Counted from the stretch's first letter, positions 37,643 to 46,658 are shown. The stretch: DNA of 64,000 bases from Methylobacterium radiotolerans JCM 2831 (GCF_000019725.1 NC_010510.1:472001-536000); one strand, 5' to 3'. Translations and numbers: made by a program. The notes: a model not told the origin generated them from the sequence alone.

Positions 37643-38166
37643 GGACCGCCCTCCTCCTCGCCGCCTTGCCGGCCCTGTGCCTCGCGGCCTGCGACGACCA
37701 GTCGATGCGGGTGCAGAACCGCTACGAAGTCTACGGCAAGGCGCCGCTCTTTCCCGGGGGCGCCGAGGCGCAGACGCCGCCCGATGGAACGGTGGCTCAG
37801 GGTGACCTCGCCGTCGCGGACGGTCTCGCCACGCCGCCGCATCTCGACGCGGCCCTGCTGGGCCGGGGCCGGGAGCGCTACGAGGCGATCTGCACCCCCT
37901 GCCACGGCTATACCGGCGCGGGCGACGGCATGGTCGTGCAGCGGGGCTTTCCGCCGCCGCCCTCCTACCAGGAGGATCGCCTGCGCGCGGCGCCCGCCCG
38001 GTACTTCGTGGACGTGATCACCCGAGGCTACGGGGTGATGTACCCCTACGCCAACCGCGTGGAGCCCCGCGACCGCTGGGCGATCGCCGCCTACATCCGC
38101 GCGCTGCAGCTCTCCCAGGGAGCCCGCGTCGCGGCGGTGCCGGGCCTCGCGGAGCACCTGCCATGA
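37639..38166 (+). CDS. actE: Alternative Complex III subunit E, mono-haem cytochrome c lipoprotein
   Basis: A 175-residue periplasmic cytochrome c. The lipoprotein signal ends LAAC (cysteine 18). The single haem site is CTPCH at about residues 86-90, and GVMYPYANRVEPRDRW is the typical C-terminal ActE segment with the probable axial Met. It overlaps actD by four bases. It probably passes electrons on toward the oxidase. Confidence 0.93.
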   Translation: MRTALLLAALPALCLAACDDQSMRVQNRYEVYGKAPLFPGGAEAQTPPDGTVAQGDLAVADGLATPPHLDAALLGRGRERYEAICTPCHGYTGAGDGMVVQRGFPPPPSYQEDRLRAAPARYFVDVITRGYGVMYPYANRVEPRDRWAIAAYIRALQLSQGARVAAVPGLAEHLP

Positions 38167-39128
38167 TGGACGCCCTCGCCCGGGGCTGGCTCGTCGCGTG
38201 GCTCGTCTGGAGTGCGGTGCCGGTGGGCAGCCTCGTCCTGATGCTGATCCACGGCGTGACCGGCGGACGCTGGGGCGAGGCCCTGGCCCCCGCCCTGCGC
38301 CCGGCCGCCGCCCTGGTGCCGCTCGCCGGCCTGGCCTTCCTCGGCGTCGCGCTCGGCCTGCCCGCCCTCTATCCCTGGGCGGCCGAGGCAGGGAGGGTGA
38401 AGCCGGACGTCGCCCGGCTCTATCTCGATCCGGCCCTGTTCGACCTGCGGGCGGCGCTCGCGCTCGCCGGCTGGTCGGCCCTCGCCCTCCTCTACATCGC
38501 CGGGCGCTGCGGGCCGCTGGTCGCGGCTCTGGGCCTGAGCTTCTACGGGCTCACGATCAGCCTCGTGGCCGTGGACTGGATCCTCTCGGTCGAGCCGCAT
38601 TTCACCTCGTCCGCCTTCGCGGCGGGGATCGCCCTGCACCAGATCCTGGCGGCCCTCGCCTGGGCCGCTGTCGCGAGCCCGCCGGGGCTCGACGAGGCCC
38701 GCGCCGCGGACCTCGCCGGGCTGATCCTCGCGAGCCTGCTCGGCGTCCTCTACCTCGGCCTGATGTCCTACATCGTCGCGTGGTACGGCGACCTGCCCGC
38801 CAAGGCGGCGTGGTACCTGAAGCGCGGCACCGGGGCCTGGGTCGCCGTGCTCGCCGCCGCCGTCGCGCTCGGCGGGATCCTCCCCTTCGCGGCCCTGCTC
38901 TTCGCGAGGCTGCGCCGGAGCGCCGCCGCCCTGCGGGTCGTCGGGCTCCTCGTGCTGGTCGGAATCGCCCTGCACCTCGCGTGGTACGTGCTCCCGGCCT
39001 ACGGCGCGGATGCGGGGCTCGCCGCCCTCTTCGCCGTGCCGGGCCTCGCCCTGCTCGCCTCCGCCTCGCGGCCGGTCGGCCGCCGCGTCGCCCGCATCCG
39101 CGCCGCCGGGAGGCCGCGCCATGTCTGA
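38163..39128 (+). CDS. actF: Alternative Complex III subunit F, membrane protein
   Basis: A 321-residue polytopic protein of about nine to ten helices, related to the NrfD-like ActC/ActF pair. Its SFYGLTISLVAVDWILSVEPHFTSSAFA stretch is typical of ActF. It is shorter than many ActF proteins (usually about 400 residues), as if the extracytoplasmic loops or one terminus were trimmed. The start overlaps actE by four bases. Confidence 0.9.
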   Translation: MMDALARGWLVAWLVWSAVPVGSLVLMLIHGVTGGRWGEALAPALRPAAALVPLAGLAFLGVALGLPALYPWAAEAGRVKPDVARLYLDPALFDLRAALALAGWSALALLYIAGRCGPLVAALGLSFYGLTISLVAVDWILSVEPHFTSSAFAAGIALHQILAALAWAAVASPPGLDEARAADLAGLILASLLGVLYLGLMSYIVAWYGDLPAKAAWYLKRGTGAWVAVLAAAVALGGILPFAALLFARLRRSAAALRVVGLLVLVGIALHLAWYVLPAYGADAGLAALFAVPGLALLASASRPVGRRVARIRAAGRPRHV

Positions 39129-39690
39129 CCGAGCGCCTGACCGAGCGCCTGACCGAGCGCCTGACCGAGCATGCGACCGACCGGTGCCTCCGGCCGAGGG
39201 CCAGCTCCACACCGGCGTCCACGACGACGCGGTCGGCCATGCCCGCCCCGGCACGGAGGCGCCCGTCCTGGCCCTGCGCCCGGTGCTGCTGACCGGCCTG
39301 TTCATCGTGGTCTTCGTGGGCGCGACGCTGGCGGGCCTGCGCGTCTACTACACCCGCACCGTGACCCTGCCGCTGATGCGGCCGCCGCGCGATGTCCCCG
39401 AGCCCCGCCTCCAGCGTGCCCCGGCGCGCGACCTCGACGCCTTCCTGAGGGAGCAGAAGGCGCGGCTCACGGGCTATGCCTGGATCGACCGCGAGAAGGG
39501 CATCGCCCGCATGCCGGTCGACGCGGCGATGGCCCGCCTGGCGGCGCAGGGCGATGCCGGCTTCGCCGCGCCCCTCCAGCCCGAGCGGGTGCCCCCTCTC
39601 GGCAGCCGGGGCGGCGCCTCGGGCGCCCTGCCCTCCCCCGACGGGCAGCCCGGCAGCGCGCAGCGCGCCGCCTCCGAGGGGGAGCTCTGA
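39121..39690 (+). CDS. Small membrane protein of the ActIII/caa3 operon, function unknown
   Basis: A 189-residue protein with one membrane helix (about 60-80). The periplasmic part has the sequence AWIDREKGIARMPVDAAMARLA (about 118-139), a motif I associate with small proteins next to caa3 oxidase genes. The N-terminus is a run of APDR repeats coded by 12-base tandem repeats. It overlaps actF by eight bases. It could be an accessory or assembly factor; no firm assignment. Confidence 0.8.
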   Translation: MSDRAPDRAPDRAPDRACDRPVPPAEGQLHTGVHDDAVGHARPGTEAPVLALRPVLLTGLFIVVFVGATLAGLRVYYTRTVTLPLMRPPRDVPEPRLQRAPARDLDAFLREQKARLTGYAWIDREKGIARMPVDAAMARLAAQGDAGFAAPLQPERVPPLGSRGGASGALPSPDGQPGSAQRAASEGEL

Positions 39691-40769
39691 TGGAATCCCT
39701 CCTGCCCGCTTGGCTGATGCCGGTGGCGGCCTCGACGCAGGCCGCCAAGGTCGACCGGATCTTCATCGGCCTCACGATCATCTCCGCGCTGATCGTGCTC
39801 CTCGTGGTCGGCCTCGTGGTGACCTTCGCGATCCGCTACCGGCGGGGGTCGAAGGCCGACCGCGGGCCGCTGCCGGAAGTGGTCTCCCGCGAGTTCGAGA
39901 TCGGCTGGACCGCCGCCACGCTGTTCGTGTTCGTCTTCATCTTCTGGTGGGCTGCGTCGGCCGAGATCACCGCCTTCTCGCCGCCCAAGGACGCGCTCGA
40001 GGTCCACATCGTCGGCAAGCAGTGGATGTGGAAGGCGCAGAGCGCCAACGGCGCCCGCGAGATCAACGAGCTGCACGTGCCGGTGAACGCGCCGGTGCGC
40101 CTCGTCCTGACCTCGCAGGACGTGATCCACTCCTTCTACATCCCGGCCTTCCGGCTGAAGCGCGACGCGATGCCCGATCAGACGACCGAGGCGTGGTTCC
40201 AGGCCACCAAGACCGGCACGTTCCAGCTGATGTGCACCGAATATTGCGGCACCGACCACGCCCGGATGCTCGGCCGGGTGATCGTGATGGAGCCGCAGGA
40301 CTACGCGTCCTGGCTCTCGGCCCAGCCGGAGGGCGACGACCTCGCCCACCAGGGCGAGCGCCTGTTCTCGGCCCGGGGCTGCTCGGGCTGCCACGCCCCG
40401 GGCTCGTCGGTCCACGCCCCGAGCCTCGCCGGCATCTGGGGGCAGGCGGTGCAGCTCGCGGGAGACAAGCGCGCGACGGTCGACGCGGCCTATATCCGCG
40501 ACTCGATCCTCCAGCCGGCCCGGGACATCGTTGCGGGCTACGCGCCGGTCATGCCGAGCTACGCCGGCCTGCTGTCGGACGGGGAGATCCAGGAGCTCAC
40601 CGCCTATATCCGCTCGCTGGGCGCGGGCCCGCGGGTGATCCGCACGCCCGGCCTGCCGCCCCTGTCGTCGCGGGTTCCGGGCACCGCGCCCGCCCGCAGC
40701 CCCGCCATGGTGCCGGGCGCCCCCGTCTCCGACACCCCGGCCCCCGCCGGACCGGCGGTGCGGCCGTGA
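39690..40769 (+). CDS. coxB: caa3-type cytochrome c oxidase subunit II with cytochrome c domain
   Basis: A 359-residue subunit II with two membrane helices (about 23-45 and 70-90). The cupredoxin domain has the CuA ligands (HSFYIPAF histidine, CTEYCGTDHARM). A C-terminal cytochrome c module follows, with CSGCH near residues 230-234 and a later Met in YAPVMPSYAG. The fused haem domain defines the caa3 type. The ATG at 39690 shares a base with the preceding stop. Electrons from ActE can enter here without a free cytochrome c. Confidence 0.94.
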   Translation: MESLLPAWLMPVAASTQAAKVDRIFIGLTIISALIVLLVVGLVVTFAIRYRRGSKADRGPLPEVVSREFEIGWTAATLFVFVFIFWWAASAEITAFSPPKDALEVHIVGKQWMWKAQSANGAREINELHVPVNAPVRLVLTSQDVIHSFYIPAFRLKRDAMPDQTTEAWFQATKTGTFQLMCTEYCGTDHARMLGRVIVMEPQDYASWLSAQPEGDDLAHQGERLFSARGCSGCHAPGSSVHAPSLAGIWGQAVQLAGDKRATVDAAYIRDSILQPARDIVAGYAPVMPSYAGLLSDGEIQELTAYIRSLGAGPRVIRTPGLPPLSSRVPGTAPARSPAMVPGAPVSDTPAPAGPAVRP

Positions 40770-40797
40770 CCCCGTCCCGGCGACCAGGAGAGCGCGC

Positions 40798-42495
40798 ATG
40801 AGCAGCCGCGTCGCGCAGAGCCCCCTCAGCCTCGCCGACCCGGACGAGCTGGCCCTCGGCCTGCCCGAGAGCTACCTCGCGGCCGGGAGCACGCTCGGAT
40901 CGTGGCTCACGACCACCGACCACAAGCGCATCGCGATCCTCTACGCGCTGTCGGTGACCCTGTTCTTCTTCATCGGGGGCGCGGCCGCCACGATGGTGCG
41001 GCTGGAGCTGTTCACCCCCCAGGCCGACCTCGTCGGCGCCGACACCTACAACAAGCTGTTCACGCTCCACGGCGTGATCATGGTGTGGTTCTTCCTGATC
41101 CCGTCGATCCCCACTACGTTCGGCAACTTCCTGCTGCCCCTGATGATCGGCGCGCGGGACCTCGCCTTCCCGAAGCTCAACCTCGCGAGCTGGTACCTCA
41201 ACGTCGTCGGCGGGCTGATCACCGCCGCCGCCGTCGTGGCGGGCGGCATCGACACCGGCTGGACCTTCTACGTCCCCTATTCCACCACCTTCTCCAACAC
41301 CGCCGTCACGGTGGGCGTGCTCGGCGTGTTCGTCTCCGGCTTCTCGACCATCGCCACGGGGGTGAACTTCATCGCGACCACGCACCTGCTGCGGGCGCCG
41401 GGGATGACGTGGTTCCGTCTGCCGCTCTTCGTCTGGGCCATGTACACGACGAGCCTGATCTTCGTGCTCGCCACCCCCGTGCTGGCCCTGACGCTGCTCC
41501 TCGTCGTGGCCGAGCGCAGCCTCGGGCTGCCGATCTTCGACCCCGCGAAGGGCGGCGACCCGATCCTGTTCCAGCACCTGTTCTGGTTCTACTCGCACCC
41601 GGCCGTCTACATCATGCTCCTGCCGGGCATGGGTATCGTCTCGGAGGTGATCACCTGCTTCGCGCGGCGGCGGATCTTCGGCTACGAGTTCATGGTCTAC
41701 GCGCTCGTGGCCATCGCGGTGATCGGCTTCTTCACCTGGGGCCACCACATGTTCACCTCGGGCATGTCGCCCTACGCGGCCCTGATCTTCTCGTTCCTGT
41801 CCTTCGTGGTCGCCGTGCCCTCGGCGATCAAGGTGTTCAACTGGACCGCCACCCTCTATCGCGGGCAAGTCGGGTTCGAGTCGCCGATGCTCTACGTGCT
41901 GGGCTACATCGGCCTGTTCACGGTGGGCGGCCTGACGGGGCTGTTCCTCGCCTCGATCCCGATCGACGTGCACGTGCAGGACACGTATTTCGTCGTGGCG
42001 CACTTCCACTACATCATGGTCGGCGCGACCGTCTCCGCCTACTTCGCCGGGCTGCACTTCTGGTGGCCGAAATTCACCGGTCGAATGTACCCGGAGACCT
42101 GGGCGAAGTTCGCAGCCGTGCTGATGTTCTTCGGCTTCAACCTGACCTTCTTCCCGCAATTCATCGCGGGCTACCTCGGCATGCCGCGGCGCTACCACGT
42201 CTACCCGCCGGAATTCCAGCTCTGGAACGTGCTCTCCTCCTCCGGCGCCGCGGTGCTGGCGGCGGCCTACCTGATGCCGCTCGGCTATCTGACGTGGTCG
42301 CTGTTCTTCGGCGCGCGGGCGGTGAACGATCCGTGGAACGCCGCGGGCCTCGAGTGGCGCACCACCTCGCCGCCGCCGCGGGACAACTTCGTCGGTCGAC
42401 CGGCCGTGCTCGGCAAGCCCTACAACTACCACCCGGAGGGCGCGGTCCCCCTCCAGGACCAGCCGCGCGTCCCCTCGCAGGGCTCGCTGACATGA
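40798..42495 (+). CDS. coxA: Cytochrome c oxidase subunit I
   Basis: A 565-residue haem-copper oxidase catalytic subunit with about twelve helices. It has HPAVYIMLLPGMG with the CuB His-Tyr pair region, WGHHMFTSGM with the CuB histidines, and AHFHYIMVG with the haem ligand region. It reduces oxygen at the haem a3/CuB site. The start at 40798 is 28 bases after subunit II and follows an AGGAGA site. Confidence 0.95.
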   Translation: MSSRVAQSPLSLADPDELALGLPESYLAAGSTLGSWLTTTDHKRIAILYALSVTLFFFIGGAAATMVRLELFTPQADLVGADTYNKLFTLHGVIMVWFFLIPSIPTTFGNFLLPLMIGARDLAFPKLNLASWYLNVVGGLITAAAVVAGGIDTGWTFYVPYSTTFSNTAVTVGVLGVFVSGFSTIATGVNFIATTHLLRAPGMTWFRLPLFVWAMYTTSLIFVLATPVLALTLLLVVAERSLGLPIFDPAKGGDPILFQHLFWFYSHPAVYIMLLPGMGIVSEVITCFARRRIFGYEFMVYALVAIAVIGFFTWGHHMFTSGMSPYAALIFSFLSFVVAVPSAIKVFNWTATLYRGQVGFESPMLYVLGYIGLFTVGGLTGLFLASIPIDVHVQDTYFVVAHFHYIMVGATVSAYFAGLHFWWPKFTGRMYPETWAKFAAVLMFFGFNLTFFPQFIAGYLGMPRRYHVYPPEFQLWNVLSSSGAAVLAAAYLMPLGYLTWSLFFGARAVNDPWNAAGLEWRTTSPPPRDNFVGRPAVLGKPYNYHPEGAVPLQDQPRVPSQGSLT

Positions 42496-43169
42496 GCGAT
42501 CCCGCCGTCGCCCCCGACGCCCTGCTCCGCGAACCGTGGGACGGGCTGAAGCTCCCCGAGGACGCGGCGCTGTCCGCCCAGCGCTTCGGCGCAACCTTCG
42601 GCATCTGGATCTTCATCGCCAGCGAGGTGCTGTTCTTCGGGGCCCTGTTTCTGTTCTACGCCGCCGTGCGGCTGGAGCACGCCGAGGCCTTCGCGCAGGC
42701 GGCCCGGGAGACGAACATCGTCTACGGCACCCTCAACACCGCGATCCTTCTGACCAGCGGGCTGACCGCCGCCGTCGCCTCGCGCGCCTCCGACCACCCG
42801 TCCCTGCGCCGCCTGACGCTGTGGTGCCTCGCGGCGACCGCGCTCCTCGGCCTCGCCTTCCTGGCCGTGAAGGGTTTGGAGTATCGCGAGGACATCGCCG
42901 AGCACCTCGTGCCGGGAGCGGCCTTCAAGCTCAAGGAGCCCGCCACGCAGCTGTTCTTCGGCTTCTACTGGCTGTCGACCGGCATTCACGGCCTCCACCT
43001 GATGATCGGCGTCGGCCTCGTCGCGCGGCTGGTCCGGATCGGCTGGCGGGACCCCGGGCGCCTGCCCGGAAGCCCGCAGGTCGAGGTCGCGACGCTCTAC
43101 TGGGGGTTCGTCGACATGGTCTGGCTGTTCCTCTACCCGGCCCTCTACCTCGTGGGGCGCGCGGGATGA
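42492..43169 (+). CDS. coxC: Cytochrome c oxidase subunit III
   Basis: A 225-residue membrane protein of the oxidase subunit III family with about five helices. Typical stretches are GIWIFIASEVLFFGALFLFY, QLFFGFYWLSTGIHGLHLMIG with the conserved histidines, and YWGFVDMVWLFLYPALYL near the end. It starts by a four-base overlap with coxA. It stabilises the catalytic subunit. Confidence 0.94.
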   Translation: MSDPAVAPDALLREPWDGLKLPEDAALSAQRFGATFGIWIFIASEVLFFGALFLFYAAVRLEHAEAFAQAARETNIVYGTLNTAILLTSGLTAAVASRASDHPSLRRLTLWCLAATALLGLAFLAVKGLEYREDIAEHLVPGAAFKLKEPATQLFFGFYWLSTGIHGLHLMIGVGLVARLVRIGWRDPGRLPGSPQVEVATLYWGFVDMVWLFLYPALYLVGRAG

Positions 43170-43462
43170 GCGCCCCCGTCTCCGCGGGCGCGATCTGGCG
43201 CCGCGTGCTGCCGGTCTGGCTCGGCCTGATGGCGCTGCTGGCGGTCGGCTGCGCGCTCGCCTACGCGCCGCTGGGCGCCTGGAACCCGGCGGTGAGCTTC
43301 GCCGTCGCCGCCACGCAGGCCGGTCTCGTGGCCCTCCTGTTCATGCGCCTCGTCCGGGCCCCGGCCCTGATCCGCCTGACGGCCGCCTGCGGCCTGTTCT
43401 GGTCGGCGATCCTGTTCACGCTGACCCTGGCCGACGTGCTGAGCCGCCTCGCGCGGACCTGA
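43166..43462 (+). CDS. Cytochrome c oxidase subunit IV
   Basis: A 98-residue membrane protein with three helices (about 14-32, 43-61 and 72-92), the size and layout of caa3 oxidase subunit IV. It overlaps coxC by four bases and closes the operon seven bases before the convergent DUF421 gene. The call relies on position as much as sequence. Confidence 0.85.
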   Translation: MSAPVSAGAIWRRVLPVWLGLMALLAVGCALAYAPLGAWNPAVSFAVAATQAGLVALLFMRLVRAPALIRLTAACGLFWSAILFTLTLADVLSRLART

Positions 43463-43469
43463 CGCCGGC

Positions 43470-43952
43470 TCAGCTCGCCCGCTTCACCGTGATCTTGCCG
43501 CTGGGCTCCAGGGTGATCCGGGCGGTCTCGCCGACGCTGTCGATCCCCGCCTGCCGCAGCGCCTCCGCGAGGTCCGCCGCGCTCACCGACTGGCGCAGCC
43601 GGGCGGCTTCGTCGAGCCGTCCGCCGCGGCTCAGATCGATCGCCGCACCCTCGACGAGCCGCGCCAGACGCGGGGACCGCGTCGCGCCCTGCGCCAGCAG
43701 CCAGTGGAGCAGCACGAGGATCGTGCTCGCCGCCATCGTGCCGAACAGCGGCGCGCTTCCGGTCAAGGCCCGGCTGAGGGAGGAGCCGAGCATGATCGAC
43801 ACGACGATATCGAGCGCCGACCACTTGCCGAAGGTCCTCCGGCCCGAGAGCCGCATCAGCAGCAGCCCGTAAGCGAAGATGAGCACGGCGCGCGCACATT
43901 CCTGCCAGAGGGTCAGGTCGCGGCCGGTGCCGAAGAGGGTGTCGAGGAACAT
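43470..43952 (-). CDS. DUF421 (YetF-like) membrane protein
   Basis: A 160-residue protein. N-terminal membrane helices (about 20-80) carry LLLMRLSGRRTFGKWSALDIVVSIMLGS, the signature of DUF421. A C-terminal soluble domain has an EPSGKITV end. The ATG at 43952 with GAGGT upstream is preferred over one 31 codons earlier. It is shorter than B. subtilis YetF. Role unknown. Confidence 0.87.
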   Translation of the reverse strand: MFLDTLFGTGRDLTLWQECARAVLIFAYGLLLMRLSGRRTFGKWSALDIVVSIMLGSSLSRALTGSAPLFGTMAASTILVLLHWLLAQGATRSPRLARLVEGAAIDLSRGGRLDEAARLRQSVSAADLAEALRQAGIDSVGETARITLEPSGKITVKRAS

Positions 43953-44152
43953 CGCGGTGACCTCTGGGTGCCCGAATCCTCCGACAGCGCAACCGCCCTG
44001 CCGCGGGATCCCACGGGCCGCAGGCGCGGCCTGGAAATAGGTCACCTGAAATCGACCCGAGGCACTCCGTCCGCACGCGAGCCGATCCGATCGGGCGGAA
44101 TGCCATCGGCGCTTACCGAAAGCGGTCAGTATCGCGCCTTCTCCGGCAAGGG

Positions 44153-44371
44153 TTACTGTGCTCGCCCCGGCCCGTCCCTCAAACCCAATCGCAAAGCCAT
44201 CGCGAGCAGGGCGCTCAGCGTGATCCAGTCACCGCCATCGATCCGCCAGCGGGCGAAGTCGTCATCCGGTTCAACCGTGTAGCCGTGACACTGAAGGACC
44301 GCGACCGCGTCGAGCACTGGGTCATCGCTTTCGTCTACGCGGGTATTGTTTCGGTCACGAGCGTGGGTCAT
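44153..44371 (-). CDS. Small protein of unknown function, third in mini-operon
   Basis: A 72-residue acidic protein (VLDAVAVLQCHGYTVEPDDDFARWRIDGGDWITLSALL). There is no signal or membrane helix. The start overlaps the gene before it by 17 bases. The family is not recognised. The overlapping layout makes coding likely. Confidence 0.6.
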   Translation of the reverse strand: MTHARDRNNTRVDESDDPVLDAVAVLQCHGYTVEPDDDFARWRIDGGDWITLSALLAMALRLGLRDGPGRAQ

Positions 44372-44579
44372 GGCTGCGGCTCACCACATCCGCGATCTGG
44401 AACAGGAGGTCGCCCACGACGCCGATCGGCAGCAGGACGCAGAACTCACTGTCGTCGGGCGAGCGCAATCGAACCGCCAGCGTGTCGCCGCCGTCGATGA
44501 TCTCGACTGATCGCACGCCCGCGGCTCCCAGTACGAACGGGACCTCGTTGTACGACGCCGTCATCCTGAGGCCGATCAC
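44355..44579 (-). CDS. Small protein of unknown function, second in mini-operon
   Basis: A 74-residue protein with alternating hydrophobic strands (EIIDGGDTLAVRLRSPDDSEFCVLLPIGVVGDLLFQIADVV). It shares four bases (ATGA) with the preceding gene, so translation is probably coupled. The family is not recognised. Confidence 0.6.
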   Translation of the reverse strand: MIGLRMTASYNEVPFVLGAAGVRSVEIIDGGDTLAVRLRSPDDSEFCVLLPIGVVGDLLFQIADVVSRSHDPRS

Positions 44580-44800
44580 GCGGCTTCCGTCTCGAGGGCG
44601 ACGTCGGCCAGATAGGCCGCTAGGCGCGCGCGAGCCTGAAAGTCCGACGCTTCGATGACGAAGCCCGCACCGCCGGGGGACGTGTCATAGCGTCGAAGAA
44701 CGGATTCGGCCTTGAGCGCAGCCTCTCGCTCAGTCGTCGCGAGGAGGATGCGCCGGTCGCCGTTGATACAGATCGTGATGCGGAATGGAGCGCGCTTCAT
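44576..44800 (-). CDS. Small protein of unknown function, first in mini-operon
   Basis: A 74-residue soluble protein (FRITICINGDRRILLATTEREAALKAESVLRRYDTSPGG), probably a small alpha/beta fold. It is first of three overlapping tiny genes on this strand. No domain is recognised. Confidence 0.6.
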   Translation of the reverse strand: MKRAPFRITICINGDRRILLATTEREAALKAESVLRRYDTSPGGAGFVIEASDFQARARLAAYLADVALETEAA

Positions 44801-45911
44801 GCCTGGACCGCCTAGGTCTTCTCGCCGCGCTATCGCGATCGATTGGTCCAGTTACGGTCAAGCTGGCAAAACCGTTCCTCGAGCCGAGCGGGGATTTCTG
44901 GTCGCGTTATTCGCGGCGGTCTCCATCAGGCTCACACTCGGCGCACCCGTTAGATCGCCGGGGGGATGCGTTTCAACGATCTGGCATTCGCCATCGTCCA
45001 GGCCGACGGAGGCTGAGGCCCAGCCCTCGATCAAAGATGGAGACGCAGGTCGGCTCCACGGCCCGCGCGCAGATGACGGCCGCGCGCGGCACTCCGACCG
45101 GCTTCTCAGCCGAACCCCGGACATCGGCAAGCTCAAGATCCGTGAGGAGCACGAACTCCGGGAAGCGCCGGAGCGATCGAACCGGCGCCCGTGGTGGACC
45201 GCGTGTCGCCTCGGTCACAGCCGGCACGCCCATGCGGTGACCGCGCTGAGGCTGCGATAGCGACTGGACGCGAGGCACTCGCGCAGCCGCCGCGCCCTCT
45301 TCCTGGATGATCGAGACGGTCCGGTGCATCTCACGGGCATCGCCGGAGTGATCCATCTTCGGATTGTCCTTTACGATACAGCTGACACAGCGCGATCTCC
45401 CTGCTCGGGGTAGGCTCAGGTGAGACAGCGCTTGAGGCGCTTCCGCCGTCCGGAACGGATCGCTCAACCGTTCGGAGGCGACATCGGCGGATAGCCAAGG
45501 ACTATCGGATGGATACAGCCTCGGTGGGCAGCCGGTGAGGGGGTCATTCAAGGAGACGAGGAGCGGCGCGAGCGACCACCGCGGCTGTGTCTGCTTCGGT
45601 GTCTCGATCGACCAGAAGCGGACGGGCAGACAGCCACCCGCCTCGGACGCCGAGGGGAGGTGCCAACCATCAGGCGCCGCCCCCTCAATCTGACCGACTT
45701 TGGTCGTCTTCGAAGCACCGCTGATCGTCGGCGCGGTGTTCCCAGCCCCGCCGACGCTGGTAACGCTCCCCACCATCAACGCATTTGTGAAGTGTCGGGC
45801 ACCGGCGTCGGGCAACCAATGCCGTGCGGTGTCCGTCGAGAAGATGACTTGCCACCGGGTCACCGTCGCGCAGCGACGCCGTTCCCGACCCGCATCGAGC
45901 CGGAGCCGACC
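44801..45911. other. 1.1-kb stretch without a supportable gene
   Basis: Several frames are open here, including a 296-codon frame on the minus strand (44973-45863, GTG start). None shows a recognisable family, a good ribosome site or the expected codon bias, and base composition is lower in GC than the flanks. It may hold decayed genes, a strain-specific gene, or promoters for the divergent flanking genes. Confidence 0.4.
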
Positions 45912-46658
45912 ATGCCGTCAGCCGCCCGCAAGGCCGTCCTGTACCGGATGGTCACCCCCGAACACACGTGCCCCTACGGCCTGAAGGCCAAGGACCTGCT
46001 CGAACGCCAGGGTTTCGAGGTCGAGGATCACCTCCTGACCGACCGGGCCGAGACCGACCGCTTCAAGGCCGAGCACCAGGTCACGTCGACGCCGCAGACC
46101 TTCATCAACGGCGCGCGCGTCGGCGGCTTCGACGACCTACAGCGCCACTTCGGCAAGGCCGCCAACGATCCGAACAAGCCGACCTACACGCCCGTCATCG
46201 CGGTCTTCTCGATGACGGCGCTGATGGCCTTGGCGGCCAGCTACGCCGTGTACGGCACGCCGCTGACGATGCGCGCGGCGGAGTGGTTCGTCGCCTTCAG
46301 CATGTGCGTGCTCGCCCTGCTGAAGCTCCAGGACGTCGAGTCGTTCTCCTCGATGTTCCTGGGCTACGACCTGCTCGGGCGGCGATGGGTCCGCTACGCC
46401 TACGCCTACCCGTTTCTGGAGGGGATCGCGGGTGTCCTGATGGTGGCGGGCGCGCTGAACTGGATCTCGATCCCGGTGGCGCTGTTCATCGGCACGGTCG
46501 GGGCGGTGTCGGTGTTCAAGGCGGTCTACGTCGATCAGCGAGACATCAAATGCGCTTGTGTGGGCGGGGCGAGCAAGGTGCCGCTCGGCTTCGTCTCGCT
46601 GACTGAGAACGTGATGATGGTCGCGATGGCCCTTTGGATGCTGGCGATGCACCACTGA
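45912..46658 (+). CDS. Glutaredoxin-like domain fused to MauE/DoxX-type membrane domain
   Basis: A 248-residue fusion. Residues 1-80 are a glutaredoxin with active site CPYG (C20), only one cysteine, so of the monothiol kind, plus the TSTPQTFINGARVGG loop. Residues 95-245 form about four membrane helices like MauE/DoxX proteins, with a CAC pair near residues 213-217 in IKCACVGGAS. Such proteins are thought to move reducing power across the membrane or help disulfide handling. The ATG at 45912 fits the domain start. Confidence 0.82.
   Translation: MPSAARKAVLYRMVTPEHTCPYGLKAKDLLERQGFEVEDHLLTDRAETDRFKAEHQVTSTPQTFINGARVGGFDDLQRHFGKAANDPNKPTYTPVIAVFSMTALMALAASYAVYGTPLTMRAAEWFVAFSMCVLALLKLQDVESFSSMFLGYDLLGRRWVRYAYAYPFLEGIAGVLMVAGALNWISIPVALFIGTVGAVSVFKAVYVDQRDIKCACVGGASKVPLGFVSLTENVMMVAMALWMLAMHH

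Noticed and set aside
44973..45863. A 296-codon minus-strand frame
   Set aside because: It has no ribosome site, no recognised family and no clear composition pattern; kept only as a note on the gap.
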